In this document: positions 16,350-25,733 of the stretch, piece by piece
How the letters are laid out: each line of letters begins with the position of its first letter
Position numbering within the stretch: position 1 is the first letter of the stretch
Source of the DNA: an uncultured Flavobacteriaceae bacterium
GTDB taxonomy: Bacteria; Bacteroidota; Bacteroidia; Flavobacteriales; Flavobacteriaceae
Assembly (NCBI GenBank): GCA_937923515.1
Contig: CALDUF010000026.1
Location: 1-64,000, forward strand
DNA length: 64,000 bases
Reading direction: 5' to 3'
The notes under the pieces: model-generated
Databases searched by the model: none
Told to the model about the DNA's origin: nothing
The model's input: the letters and a program-made list of their open reading frames with translations, nothing else
Translations under genes and position numbers: made by a program

Positions 16350-16901
16350 ATGAAAACTTTAAAAATATATACACTAGCAGTACTATTTTCGTTTTTAGCA
16401 TTTAATTGCTCAAACGATGACGACGCTACACCAGAACCTGCGGGTCCTGATTTTTCGGGAACTTTTACGCAAGAAGATCAAATGGGGCGACCAGCAGTTA
16501 ACACTGTATTTGTGTCTTCTACAAGTAAAGACATGTTTAACACTACTATACCTTCAGAACAAAATGCAGCATTTCAAGGTATGTTCGAATCTAATTTATT
16601 AGCCTTAAGTCCAGCTTATGCTGATGGTGGTAGAAATGCACTTATGTTAGATGCACCTACATTTACAGGACTTTTAGCTACAGATGTTTTAAATGTATCT
16701 TTAGATGGTACAACTACATTTTTTGATGGTACTAACGTACTTACTGGTCGTGCTTTAGCCGATGATGTAATTACTGTAGAATTATTGTTAATTTTTGGTG
16801 GAGAAGACTTTACTGAAAACCCAACGCTATCAGATGATAATGTTAGTGCTAATGATAAAACCTTTTTGGACTCTTTCCCTTACTTAGCTTCACCTTGGTA
16901 G
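16350..16901 (+). CDS. DUF4331-like lipoprotein, C-terminal-type half
   Basis: 183 residues. Lipobox FLAFNC, followed by SNDDD, an acidic stretch like the surface-export signal of Bacteroidota lipoproteins. GRPAVNTVFV and the DMFNTTIPSEQ region match the second half of DUF4331 proteins, complementing the preceding gene. No frameshift joins the two: each has its own export signal, so this is a genuine split. A strong hairpin follows at 16911-16938. Confidence 0.7.
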   Translation: MKTLKIYTLAVLFSFLAFNCSNDDDATPEPAGPDFSGTFTQEDQMGRPAVNTVFVSSTSKDMFNTTIPSEQNAAFQGMFESNLLALSPAYADGGRNALMLDAPTFTGLLATDVLNVSLDGTTTFFDGTNVLTGRALADDVITVELLLIFGGEDFTENPTLSDDNVSANDKTFLDSFPYLASPW

Positions 16902-16910
16902 AATTAAATT

Positions 16911-16938
16911 CTGGGTATACTTTTTTTAGTATACCCAG
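16911..16938 (+). terminator. Perfect hairpin between DUF4331 lipoprotein and TPR genes
   Basis: Eleven-bp perfect stem CTGGGTATACT (16911-16921) with AGTATACCCAG (16928-16938) and a T6 loop. Only a weak T-rich tail (TTAATTTTA) follows, so it may act as a partial terminator or an RNA-stabilising 3' structure that lowers expression of the TPR gene. Confidence 0.55.
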
Positions 16939-16975
16939 TTAATTTTAGGTACTTCAAACATAAAAAAGCATTACA

Positions 16976-18274
16976 ATGAAAACGTTAAACCTCATAATAT
17001 TCACCCTTATTTTATGTGCTTATGGGTGTAAAAACGATACTAATATTCCTAATGTAGTGTCTAATGTTCAAGATTACGACGCGTATCTACAATCAGATAA
17101 AAATCTTGCTTTAACCACAATACTGCAGGATTATAATTTCTGGGAAGAAAAACTCAAAAAAGCACCTAATCAATATCCATATCTAGCAAAAGCAGCAGGA
17201 GCTCAGTCACTACTATTTAGTAAAACTGGCAATATTGAGCATTTAATAAATGCTGAACAACAGTTAATTAAAGCTAATGAAGCCACTAATTATAACAGTG
17301 CTGGCTATTTAAGAGCTTTATCAAGAAATTATATTTCGCAACACAAATTTAAAGAAGCCCTAGCATTATTAGAAAAAGCCGAAGTTAATGGCGATAAGTT
17401 AAATGCTACCCAAAAAATGTTATTTGATGTGCATTTAGAATTGGGAAATATAAAAGAGGCAAAGTCTTATTTATCTAAAATCGAAAATTTTGATGATTTT
17501 GATTTTTTAATTAGAATTTCTAAATGGAGTGATCATGAAGGCAATTTAGATAATGCAATTCTGTATTTAGAAAAAGCGACTGAAAAAGTTGAAGCTACAA
17601 AAAACAAAGGCTTAATGCAGTGGGCATATACAAACCTTGCGGATTATTATGGACATGCAGGACGCATACAAAAATCTTATAATCATTATCTGAAAGCATT
17701 AGCATTAGATCCTAATGATGCATATGCAAAAAAAGGCATAGCGTGGATAGTGTATTCACATGAAAAAAATGCTGATGAAGCAATACGTATACTAAATAGC
17801 ACTATGAACGCTTACAATGCGCCAGATTATCATTTATTAAAAGCTGAAATAGCTGAATATAAAGGTGATAACGCTTTAAAACAAGCCGAAATAAAGGCAT
17901 ATAAAAATGCAGTTCAAAATCCACTATACGGTGATATGTACAATAAATACAATGCGATACTTTTTGCCGAAGACAAAGCAACCACAGCACAAGCATTAAA
18001 AATTGCAAATATTGAAATTAGCAATAGGCCAACAGCACAATCATACGATTTATTAGCGTGGACATATTATAACCACGGTAATGTTAAAGGCGCTTTAGAG
18101 GTTGTTGAAGCACACGTAGCTGGAAAAACATTTGAGCCAGAAGCATTGTACCACATGGCCGAAATTTATAAAGCAAATGGAAATATAGAATTTGCTAAAA
18201 ATATTAAAAGTGAACTGTTAGAAAGTAGTTTTGAATTAGGACCACTACTAACCCAAAATATTAAGAATATGTAA
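16976..18274 (+). CDS. TPR-repeat lipoprotein
   Basis: 432 residues. Lipobox LCAYGC at about residues 13-18, so a lipoprotein of the periplasm or outer membrane. At least six TPR-like helix pairs run from about residue 60 to the end (for example LMQWAYTNLADYYGHAGRIQ and YNHYLKALALDPNDAYAKKG). TPR solenoids bind protein partners; the partner here is presumably a DUF4331 product. It is the last gene of the 15672-18274 group, 74 bp after the preceding gene and behind the hairpin at 16911-16938. Confidence 0.8.
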   Translation: MKTLNLIIFTLILCAYGCKNDTNIPNVVSNVQDYDAYLQSDKNLALTTILQDYNFWEEKLKKAPNQYPYLAKAAGAQSLLFSKTGNIEHLINAEQQLIKANEATNYNSAGYLRALSRNYISQHKFKEALALLEKAEVNGDKLNATQKMLFDVHLELGNIKEAKSYLSKIENFDDFDFLIRISKWSDHEGNLDNAILYLEKATEKVEATKNKGLMQWAYTNLADYYGHAGRIQKSYNHYLKALALDPNDAYAKKGIAWIVYSHEKNADEAIRILNSTMNAYNAPDYHLLKAEIAEYKGDNALKQAEIKAYKNAVQNPLYGDMYNKYNAILFAEDKATTAQALKIANIEISNRPTAQSYDLLAWTYYNHGNVKGALEVVEAHVAGKTFEPEALYHMAEIYKANGNIEFAKNIKSELLESSFELGPLLTQNIKNM

Positions 18275-18370
18275 CGCTCTTTTAGAAACGCTACTATTTT
18301 GAGGGGATTAGTCGCGATTTGTTGAAACCTCCAATGTTTTTATTGGTTTTTAGGTTTTTTTGTTTGATAG

Positions 18371-18411
18371 AAAGCTCCCGGTTGCAGTAATGTAACTGGG
18401 AGCTTTTATTT
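18371..18411 (+). terminator. Intrinsic terminator of the DUF4331/TPR operon
   Basis: Thirteen-bp stem AAAGCTCCCGGTT (18371-18383) with AACTGGGAGCTTT (18394-18406), one G-U pair, ten-base loop, T-rich tail. It lies about 100 bp after the TPR gene on the plus strand. Confidence 0.8.
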
Positions 18412-18693
18412 TTTATTATTACTATTTGTAGTATTTAAAACTATAATATTTACACACAAGTTACAGTGTTATAGTCTTATAAGTAGTAAGAGATTGTGCC
18501 TATGCGGGCATTATATAAACTTAAGTTGATGCTTTATATTAATCGCAAAATCTGTTTTAAATAAATAAGTCGCTTTATATAGTTGCAGCAACTGTAGCGT
18601 TGTTAGTAAATACTATTTTAAATACTGTAAACGTAGTTATAGAAGTATTTCTATCTATTCAAACTTAAAAATTCTGGAAGCGTTACTAAAATA
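18412..18693. other. Convergent intergenic remainder
   Basis: Together with 18275-18370 this makes a 419-bp gap between converging genes. No coding frame or further terminator is convincing; only a short dyad AGTTGC-A-GCAACT near 18579 is visible. Confidence 0.4.
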
Positions 18694-19497
18694 TTAACTA
18701 GTTACCACACCTAATGTATAGAGCTGCTCCATAGTTGGAGTTGCGCTACCGCCTTTGGGTTCTAAAGTGATACCGAAAGCTTCGCTTGTATTGGTGTTCT
18801 GTATTTCAAATATTTTATTGCTATCTGTAGCAAAATCATCAATAGTTCCTAAACTTGTTGGCGTAAGCGGATTAAGTGTTAGAGACCATACTTGATACAC
18901 CTTGCCTTTTGGAGGTTCTGGTAAGCCTTCAGCATCTAAGAAAATACGTTCGGTAGCTTTATCCCAGTATACTTTGGCATACGTATCTGTAAAACTACCT
19001 TGACCCGCAAGCGGAATTTTATAAATAGAATCGTCTCGTAAAACCGAAATCAAAGTATTAGCTTCAGTTAAACTATTTTTAGATGTTTCAATTTGAGTTT
19101 CTAATAACGATTGATGCGTTTTAGTTATACGCATGTCGTTTTCAAGCTTTTTATTTTGGTTTAAAGTCCAAAATAACCCTACGGCCAATAATATTGAAGC
19201 TGCCCAACCAGTGTAAGTAATCCAGTTATACTTGGGTTTGTTTATAGAAACTACTTTAGTTTTAGTGTTTTCGTTAAGTTTTAGCTCTTGCTTTACAATG
19301 TCTAAGATATGAGTATTTGTACGTTGTGATGTAGCTGCGGTTAATTTTACAACAGCAGCTTCAATCTCTAAAACTTCTTGCAAAACTTCAGGGTGCTTTT
19401 GCATTAGCTCGTATACTTCTTCATTTTCTTTTTCAGAAAGTACACCAGCCACATAAAGCTCTAAAATCCCCGATGTTATATACGCATTAATGTCCAT
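18694..19497 (-). CDS. Anti-sigma factor (RskA/anti-sigma-K type)
   Basis: 267 residues. The N-terminal cytoplasmic helices (about 1-75; ITSGILELYVAGVLSEKENE) form the sigma-binding anti-sigma domain. One membrane helix at about 90-112 (YTGWAASILLAVGLFWTL) is followed by a coiled segment and a periplasmic RskA-like beta domain (PKGKVYQVWSL, EAFGITLEPKGGS). No zinc-binding HxxxCxxC is seen, as usual in the RskA group. It sits six bp downstream of the sigma gene and is expected to hold that sigma factor at the membrane until an envelope signal releases it. Confidence 0.88.
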   Translation of the reverse strand: MDINAYITSGILELYVAGVLSEKENEEVYELMQKHPEVLQEVLEIEAAVVKLTAATSQRTNTHILDIVKQELKLNENTKTKVVSINKPKYNWITYTGWAASILLAVGLFWTLNQNKKLENDMRITKTHQSLLETQIETSKNSLTEANTLISVLRDDSIYKIPLAGQGSFTDTYAKVYWDKATERIFLDAEGLPEPPKGKVYQVWSLTLNPLTPTSLGTIDDFATDSNKIFEIQNTNTSEAFGITLEPKGGSATPTMEQLYTLGVVTS

Positions 19498-19503
19498 AAT
19501 AAT

Positions 19504-20034
19504 TTAGTTTAAAACTAAACCTCTCAATATTTTAATACAATTTCTATTTCTAGTTTTAATAGTACCAATAGGTATATTTAAAGTTTCAGATGCTTCACTT
19601 TGAGTGTAACCTTTAAAGTAAAGCAAATCTATAACTATTTTGCATTTTTCGTCTAATTTATCCACAAATGCTTTAATTCCTATCGCATTGGTTTTATCAT
19701 CAAGACTTTCAGAGGTCTGTATAATATCTACGAAAAAATCAGCATTAAGGTTTTGTTTTACTTTCTTAAAAGATTTAGATCGGGTTTTATCAATGGCTGC
19801 GTTTCGTGCAATATTTAAAATCCATGTAAAAAAACGTCCCTTTTGTTTAGAGTAGCTTTCAGATTTTTGCCATACTTTAACAAACACATCTTGCATTACT
19901 TCCTCCGCTACGTTGTGATCTCTTACAATATTATAAATTACACCATGCATGCTATCGCTATACATCGCATATAATTTTTCAAAAGCCTTTACGTCTTTAT
20001 TTTGAAATTTTTTAACCAATTCTTCCATTTCCAT
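19504..20034 (-). CDS. ECF RNA polymerase sigma factor (SigK-like)
   Basis: 176 residues, the usual size for ECF factors. Region 2 is seen as LYAMYSDSMHGVIYNIVRDH then AEEVMQDVFVKVW and GRFFTWILNIARNAAID; region 4 as IDLLYFKGYTQSEASETLNI followed by PIGTIKTRNRNCIKIL. It is cotranscribed with the membrane anti-sigma factor. Adjacency suggests it may control the DUF4331/TPR group, but I could not find a clearly shared promoter in front of both. Confidence 0.92.
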   Translation of the reverse strand: MEMEELVKKFQNKDVKAFEKLYAMYSDSMHGVIYNIVRDHNVAEEVMQDVFVKVWQKSESYSKQKGRFFTWILNIARNAAIDKTRSKSFKKVKQNLNADFFVDIIQTSESLDDKTNAIGIKAFVDKLDEKCKIVIDLLYFKGYTQSEASETLNIPIGTIKTRNRNCIKILRGLVLN

Positions 20035-20128
20035 ATATGCAATTACTATTTCTGAAAAATACTAAATAAAATTGTATGGTCTGTTATAATGTGCTGTTGT
20101 TTATCAATTAAATTATTAACGTTAACAA

Positions 20129-20368
20129 TTATGGCTCATAAATTTGTCCACGATGTGGTTTTAAAGCATCGCGTATAGGTTTCATTTGGTGTTCTACTAC
20201 TACCATAAACGCTACTGTGTGCATATCGTTTATAACTTCTACGCCAGTAATATTTAATTCTAGTTTTTTAATTTTTATGTATTCTTTTAAATGGATTTCG
20301 TGGTGTGCTGCAATTTTTGTGGCATCCGGCCCTCGAAAATCCCAGATTAATTTTAGTTTTCGCATCAA
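20129..20368 (-). CDS. Conserved small flavobacterial protein
   Basis: 79 residues, no signal peptide or membrane segment. WDFRGPDATKIAAHHEIHLKE and the final MKPIRDALKPHRGQIYEP look like a small soluble ferredoxin-like alpha/beta fold with several His residues. I recognise the type as a conserved short protein in Flavobacteriaceae but know no function. It is divergent from the chaperone operon. Confidence 0.65.
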   Translation of the reverse strand: MMRKLKLIWDFRGPDATKIAAHHEIHLKEYIKIKKLELNITGVEVINDMHTVAFMVVVEHQMKPIRDALKPHRGQIYEP

Positions 20369-20447
20369 GCAGTATTTGCATGTAAAGATCTAAAAATAGG
20401 CTATTTTATTCAAAATAAAACACCTTTATTTGCGTTTGTAGACACAA

Positions 20448-20478
20448 CTTGTTTTAAAGCCATATATTAGTATTTTTG
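20448..20478 (+). promoter_or_regulatory. Promoter of the parvulin operon
   Basis: CTTG (20448-20451), 19-base spacer, TATTTTTG (20471-20478): a near-perfect Bacteroidota sigma-ABfr promoter, 27 bp before the ATG of the first PPIase gene. Confidence 0.6.
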
Positions 20479-20504
20479 TATCCGTTGAAAATTAATATGT
20501 TATT

Positions 20505-22454
20505 ATGAAATTGAAGTTTTTTACCAAAGCATTCTTGTTGTTTTTTTCTGTTTTTGCCATGGCACAAACATCAAAAAAAGAAGTTTTATTTACTGTTGAT
20601 GATGCCCCAGTTTACGTTTCTGAGTTTTTAAGAGTGTACAATAAAAACCTAAATTTGGTACAAGATGAATCTCAAAAAGATGTTGAAGAATACTTAAAGT
20701 TATTTACCAACTATAAATTAAAATTAAAGGAAGCCAAGGCAAAGGGTTTACATGAAAAACCAGCATATAAAAGAGAATTAGAGAGTTACAAAAAGCAATT
20801 GGCTAAAAACTACATGACCGATGCTAAGGTTAACGATGCTTTGGTTGAAGAGGCCTATAATAACATTACCAACGAGGTTAAAGCTACCCATATTTTAGTG
20901 CGAATTGCAGAAGGTGCAAACCCGCAGGATACTTTGGCAGCGTATAATAAAATTAAAAGTTTAAGAGAACGCGCTACAAAGGAAGGTTTTGAAGCGGTTA
21001 GAAAAGAAGTACACAATGGTAAAACCTTATTTGGAGAAGAGTTAGGTTGGTTCTCTGGATTTAGAATGGTGTATGCTTTTGAAAAAGTAGCCTTTAATAC
21101 AGCTGTAGGCGATATATCTCAACCGTTTAGAACCCGTTTTGGATATCATATAGTAAATGTTTTAGATAAAAGAAAAGCTAGAGGTGAGCGTACAGTAAAG
21201 CATATTATGATATTGGAAAAGGCAGGAGACACTTCATCAAATGCAGAAGCACGAATAAAAGATATCTACAAAAAAATACAACAAGGTGAAGCATTCGAAG
21301 ATTTAGCAAAAGAGTTTTCAGATGATAAAAATTCTGCCTCTAGTGGCGGACTGTTAAAACCTTTTTCTAGCGGACAATTAAGTGTCCCAAAATTTGAAGA
21401 AACTGCTTTTGCTTTAGAGACGGAAGGTGATATTTCTTCTCCAATAAAAACAAACTTTGGTTGGCACGTTATAAAATTAGAAGCTAAAAACCCAATAGGT
21501 ACTTTTGAAGAGTTAAAACCAGAATTAGAGAATAAGGTAAAGCGCGATTCCCGTTCGCAATTAATTGAAGAAGCTTTAATTGCTAAACTTAAAGATAAAT
21601 ACGGTGTCGCTAATAAAACACCAGATTTAAGCTATTTTACTTCTATTTTGAATGCTGATTTTTTCGCCCGTAAATGGAAGCTTCCTGAAGGATTTAATAA
21701 GGACGAAACATTTTTAAAAATTGGAAATAAAATACTAACTAATGCCGATTTTGGTGATTTTTTAGTAGCACAACAAAAGCGAAACAGAGGCACTCAAAGT
21801 TTTGATAAAATTGTTGCTGACAGTTATACCTCATTTTTAAATGCTAACTTAAAACAATATCACGAAGAAAATTTAGAGCTTGAAAATGAAGATTATGCTA
21901 ATATTTTAAGCGAATATAGAGATGGATTATTGCTGTTTGATTTAATGGAAAGCACTATTTGGGAATCTGCAAAAACCGACACAGTAGAGGTTAAAGCATT
22001 TTATGAAAACCATAAAGAAAACTACTTTTTACCTAAACGTATTGATGCAGAAGTAGCCTCTTCAACCAATAAAAAAGTAATTAAAAAAGTAGCAAAACTT
22101 ATGAGTGAGGATATGACTGCTAATGCTATAAAAAAACTGGTGAATACTAATGGTGCTATTAATGTAATTTTCACTAAAGATACCATGAATAGTAAGCACC
22201 AAGCTTTACCAAAAGCTTTCGAGTTTAAAAAAGGAGTATCAAAAGTATATAAACACAACAATGGATTTATTGTAGCTAAAGTTAATGAGGTATTGCCAAA
22301 ACAATTAAAGGATTATGATGAGGTAAAAGGGCTTGTAATAAGCGATTACCAAACCCAGAAAGAAAATTTATGGCTAGAAACGCTCAGAGAAAAATATAAA
22401 GTTGTGGTTAACACCGCTGTTCTAAAAAAGGTTAAAGCTAAAATTAAAGGTTAA
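20505..22454 (+). CDS. Periplasmic peptidyl-prolyl isomerase with two parvulin domains
   Basis: 649 residues, signal peptide about 1-20 (ending AMAQ). Two PpiC rotamase domains follow: one from ATHILVRIAEG to RFGYHIVNVLDKR (about 127-220) and one from VKHIMILEKAG to NFGWHVIKLEAK (about 228-335). The C-terminal third is a helical SurA/PpiD-like chaperone region. It likely assists folding of outer-membrane and secreted proteins. It is first in an operon with two more SurA-like genes (2-bp gap) and MoxR. Confidence 0.88.
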   Translation: MKLKFFTKAFLLFFSVFAMAQTSKKEVLFTVDDAPVYVSEFLRVYNKNLNLVQDESQKDVEEYLKLFTNYKLKLKEAKAKGLHEKPAYKRELESYKKQLAKNYMTDAKVNDALVEEAYNNITNEVKATHILVRIAEGANPQDTLAAYNKIKSLRERATKEGFEAVRKEVHNGKTLFGEELGWFSGFRMVYAFEKVAFNTAVGDISQPFRTRFGYHIVNVLDKRKARGERTVKHIMILEKAGDTSSNAEARIKDIYKKIQQGEAFEDLAKEFSDDKNSASSGGLLKPFSSGQLSVPKFEETAFALETEGDISSPIKTNFGWHVIKLEAKNPIGTFEELKPELENKVKRDSRSQLIEEALIAKLKDKYGVANKTPDLSYFTSILNADFFARKWKLPEGFNKDETFLKIGNKILTNADFGDFLVAQQKRNRGTQSFDKIVADSYTSFLNANLKQYHEENLELENEDYANILSEYRDGLLLFDLMESTIWESAKTDTVEVKAFYENHKENYFLPKRIDAEVASSTNKKVIKKVAKLMSEDMTANAIKKLVNTNGAINVIFTKDTMNSKHQALPKAFEFKKGVSKVYKHNNGFIVAKVNEVLPKQLKDYDEVKGLVISDYQTQKENLWLETLREKYKVVVNTAVLKKVKAKIKG

Positions 22455-22456
22455 TT

Positions 22457-23314
22457 GTGCAAATAAAATCCCTCTTAATACTTGGTTTATTAGCAGTTGT
22501 AATTACTGCCTGTGATGTTTTCAAAAAAAACGACACACGTAATGCTATTGCTCGTGTAAATAACAAATACCTTTATATAGATGATTTGGCAGGTATTGTT
22601 TCAGAAGGTGTTACTGGGCAAGACAGTGCATTAATAGTGCAAAACTTTATAAATGAGTGGGCCACAGAGCAACTACTGGTAGATGGTGCGCAAATAAATT
22701 TAAGCGAAACAAAACAACAAAACTTCAATAAATTAGTTGAACAGTATAAGAGCGATTTATTTAGTAAAGCCTATTTAGAAGCTTTAGTAAAAAAGAATTT
22801 AGATACTGTAGTAAGTACAGACGAAGCTAGAATGTACTATGAAGCTAATAAAGATGTGTTCAAATTAAATGAAGAGCTTTTAAAATTCAGATACATTCAT
22901 GTAGATGAAAATATTATTGATTTCAATACGATAAAAAAACGTTTAAAACAGTTTGAAGAAGAAGATAAAGCAGCTTTAGATTCAATTGCGATTCAATTTA
23001 AATCGTACTCCTTAAACGATTCCATTTGGGTTAAAATGAGTCAGGTAATATCCAAAATACCAGGAGTGAATTCTGAAAATAAAAGCCAACTGTTAAAAAA
23101 ATCTAATTTTGTGCAACTCAAAGATTCATTAGGAGTATATTTGATGCAAGTTAATGAGGTATTGTTGCGCAATGATACTGCACCGTTAGAATATGTAAAG
23201 CCAACAATCAACCAAATTGTAATCAATAAACGCAAGTTAGAGCTCATTAAAAAATTAGAAAAAGATATTACAAAAGATGCTATTAAAAACAAGGAATTTG
23301 AAATCTACAATTAG
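22457..23314 (+). CDS. SurA-N-like lipoprotein without a rotamase domain
   Basis: 285 residues starting at a GTG (22457), only two bases after the previous stop. Lipobox VITAC at residues 15-19. The helical chaperone part of SurA-like proteins is present (IVQNFINEWATEQLLVDGA, MYYEANKDVFKLNEELLKFR), but the parvulin core with its conserved GH-type strand is not recognisable. It probably acts as a tethered holdase beside its catalytic neighbours. Confidence 0.72.
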   Translation: MQIKSLLILGLLAVVITACDVFKKNDTRNAIARVNNKYLYIDDLAGIVSEGVTGQDSALIVQNFINEWATEQLLVDGAQINLSETKQQNFNKLVEQYKSDLFSKAYLEALVKKNLDTVVSTDEARMYYEANKDVFKLNEELLKFRYIHVDENIIDFNTIKKRLKQFEEEDKAALDSIAIQFKSYSLNDSIWVKMSQVISKIPGVNSENKSQLLKKSNFVQLKDSLGVYLMQVNEVLLRNDTAPLEYVKPTINQIVINKRKLELIKKLEKDITKDAIKNKEFEIYN

Positions 23315-24734
23315 TAAAAAATTACTATTCCTATTTCTATTTTCGGTTGTGTGTGTTACACAAGCGCAAGAAATTATAGAAGATACTCCAAAAGAAACTG
23401 AAACAGATGCCAACAAAGCGGTGGATACTACCGAAGCATTTAAACCCATTAAGGTTGATGGTGTGGCAGGTGTTGTTGGAGATTATATTGTTTTGAATTC
23501 TGATATTGATAAGGAGTTCTTGCAATTACAAGCCTCTGGTGTTGACACTAAAGAAATTACACGTTGCCAGCTTTTTGGTAAGTTGCTTGAAAATAAGTTG
23601 TATGCACACCATGCCATTCAAGACAGTATTTTGGTATCAGATGCCGAGGTAAGAAATAATGTAGACTATCAAATGCAGCAATTTCTTAGTCAGGTAAATG
23701 GTGATTTAGATCGTTTATTAAGCATTTATAATAAGGAAGATGAAGAAAGCCTTAGAGAAGAAATGTTTAAAACAAATAAGGATATGATGCTATCGCAACG
23801 TATGCAAGCTAGCGTTATTAGAGATATTGAAATTACACCAGAAGAAGTACGACAGTTTTTTAATAAAATTCCTAAAGAAGAAAGGCCAAGTTTTGGAACA
23901 GAATTAAAAGTGGCGCAAATAGTAGTTGAACCAAAAGTTTCAGAAAAAGAAAAAACACGCATACTAAATCAGTTAAAACAATTTAAAGCTGATGTAGAAG
24001 AGAACGGTGCTAGTTTTAGATCTAAAGTTATTTTATATGGGCAAGATCCAGGCATCAAACAATCAGGTTACAAGTACACATTAAATAGAAAAAAGCCAAG
24101 AATGGTAAAGGAGTTTAGAGAAGCTGCATTTTCATTACAAGAAGGTGAAGTTTCAGAACCTTTTCAAACAGATTTCGGGTTTCATATTGTGTATTGCGAA
24201 AAGATAAGAGGGCAAGAGTATGATGTAAGTCATGTGCTTTTAATTCCAGAAGTATCAGATGCTTCAGTAATTGAAGCTAAAGAAAAACTGGAAAGCATAA
24301 GGCAAAAAATAGTAGATGGCGACATCACATTTAAAGACGCAGCCAAAGAAATAAGTGACGACGAGGTAACTAAGTTTGATGGTGGCCAATTAATAAACCC
24401 TGAAACGCAAGATTATAATTTTGAATTAACGCGAATGGATCCAGAACTGTATTCTCAAATTCAAGATTTAAAAGATGGTGAGATAAGTCAAGTAGTTGCA
24501 GAAACGGATAGATCTAATAAATTAAAATTTAAAATATTAACAGTATCCGATAGAGTAGAAGATCACGATGCAGATTATGCAAGCGATTTTCTTAAAATAA
24601 AAGAGCTAGCCTTAAATGAAAAGAAAATTAAAGCAATCGAAAATTGGCAAGCTAAAAAAATAGATGATACGTATATTAAAATTACTGGAGGTATGAGAGA
24701 TTGCGAATTTTCTAGTAATTGGTTAAAAAAATAG
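23277..24734 (+). CDS. SurA-like periplasmic chaperone/peptidyl-prolyl isomerase
   Basis: 485 residues from the ATG at 23277, overlapping the previous gene by 38 bp. A TTG at 23298 would start directly before the signal peptide (KSTISKKLLFLFLFSVVCV) and may be the true start (478 residues). The SurA N-terminal helical domain (about 60-190) is followed by two parvulin domains, ELKVAQIVVEPKV to DFGFHIVYCEK and YDVSHVLLIPEV onward. A role in outer-membrane protein delivery is likely. Confidence 0.87.
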   Translation: MLLKTRNLKSTISKKLLFLFLFSVVCVTQAQEIIEDTPKETETDANKAVDTTEAFKPIKVDGVAGVVGDYIVLNSDIDKEFLQLQASGVDTKEITRCQLFGKLLENKLYAHHAIQDSILVSDAEVRNNVDYQMQQFLSQVNGDLDRLLSIYNKEDEESLREEMFKTNKDMMLSQRMQASVIRDIEITPEEVRQFFNKIPKEERPSFGTELKVAQIVVEPKVSEKEKTRILNQLKQFKADVEENGASFRSKVILYGQDPGIKQSGYKYTLNRKKPRMVKEFREAAFSLQEGEVSEPFQTDFGFHIVYCEKIRGQEYDVSHVLLIPEVSDASVIEAKEKLESIRQKIVDGDITFKDAAKEISDDEVTKFDGGQLINPETQDYNFELTRMDPELYSQIQDLKDGEISQVVAETDRSNKLKFKILTVSDRVEDHDADYASDFLKIKELALNEKKIKAIENWQAKKIDDTYIKITGGMRDCEFSSNWLKK

Positions 24735-24740
24735 TAGCTT

Positions 24741-25694
24741 ATGTCTGATGTTGCTGCCGTAAAACAGTTTGTAGAAAAATATAAAGATTTAAAACAAGAA
24801 ATAGCCAAAGTTATAGTTGGTCAAGACGATGTTGTAAATCAAATTTTAATATCCGTTTTTTCAGGTGGACACGCATTATTAATTGGTGTGCCAGGTTTGG
24901 CAAAAACCTTAATGGTAAATACAATTTCTCAAGCTTTAGGTTTAAATTTTAAGCGCATACAATTCACTCCAGATTTAATGCCTAGTGATATTTTAGGTAG
25001 TGAAATTTTAGATGAAGATCGCCAGTTTAAATTTATAAAAGGTCCCATATTTTCTAATATTGTGTTGGCTGATGAGATTAATAGAACACCACCTAAAACG
25101 CAAGCTGCACTTTTAGAAGCAATGCAAGAACGTGCTGTTACCGTAGCAGGACACCATTATAAGCTAGATTTACCTTATTTTGTATTAGCCACACAAAACC
25201 CAATTGAGCAAGAAGGGACGTATCCGTTACCAGAAGCTCAATTAGATCGATTTATGTTTGCCATTAACTTAGAATACCCTTCGTTTGCAGAAGAAGTGCA
25301 AGTAGTTAAAGCAACAACTAATGACGAAAAAGTAAACGTTAATGCGCTTTTTACTTCAAAAGAAATTTTAGAATACCAACACGTTATAAGACGCATACCT
25401 GTTGCTGATAATGTTATTGAATACGCTGTATCTATGGTAGGTAAAACCAGACCAAATAGTGATGCTGCGCCAGATATTGTAAAGCAATATATAGATTGGG
25501 GTGCAGGCCCTAGAGCATCACAAAACTTAATTTTAGCTGCAAAAACGCATGCTGTTATAAATGGTAAGTTTTCTCCAGACAACGAAGATGTTCAGGCAGT
25601 AGCCACAAGTGTGTTAAGACACCGTATTATTAAAAACTATAAAGCTGAAGCTGAAGGTGTTTCAGAAAAACAGATTATAAAGAGTCTGTTTTAG
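24741..25694 (+). CDS. MoxR-family AAA+ ATPase
   Basis: 317 residues. Walker A GVPGLAKT at about 49-56, Walker B IVLADEIN at about 107-114, then LEAMQERAVTVAG and the sensor ATQNPIEQEGTYPLPEAQLD, all diagnostic for MoxR. MoxR ATPases remodel or activate partner proteins, often with von Willebrand A-domain proteins. Here the gene ends the chaperone operon (6-bp gap) and no vWA partner follows, since the next gene is convergent. Confidence 0.93.
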   Translation: MSDVAAVKQFVEKYKDLKQEIAKVIVGQDDVVNQILISVFSGGHALLIGVPGLAKTLMVNTISQALGLNFKRIQFTPDLMPSDILGSEILDEDRQFKFIKGPIFSNIVLADEINRTPPKTQAALLEAMQERAVTVAGHHYKLDLPYFVLATQNPIEQEGTYPLPEAQLDRFMFAINLEYPSFAEEVQVVKATTNDEKVNVNALFTSKEILEYQHVIRRIPVADNVIEYAVSMVGKTRPNSDAAPDIVKQYIDWGAGPRASQNLILAAKTHAVINGKFSPDNEDVQAVATSVLRHRIIKNYKAEAEGVSEKQIIKSLF

Positions 25695-25733
25695 TAGATA
25701 AGAATACTTTGGTATAGAAATTCTTAAAATATA

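Noticed and set aside
25238-25582. 114-codon minus-strand frame inside moxR
   Set aside because: Antisense shadow of a clearly conserved gene.
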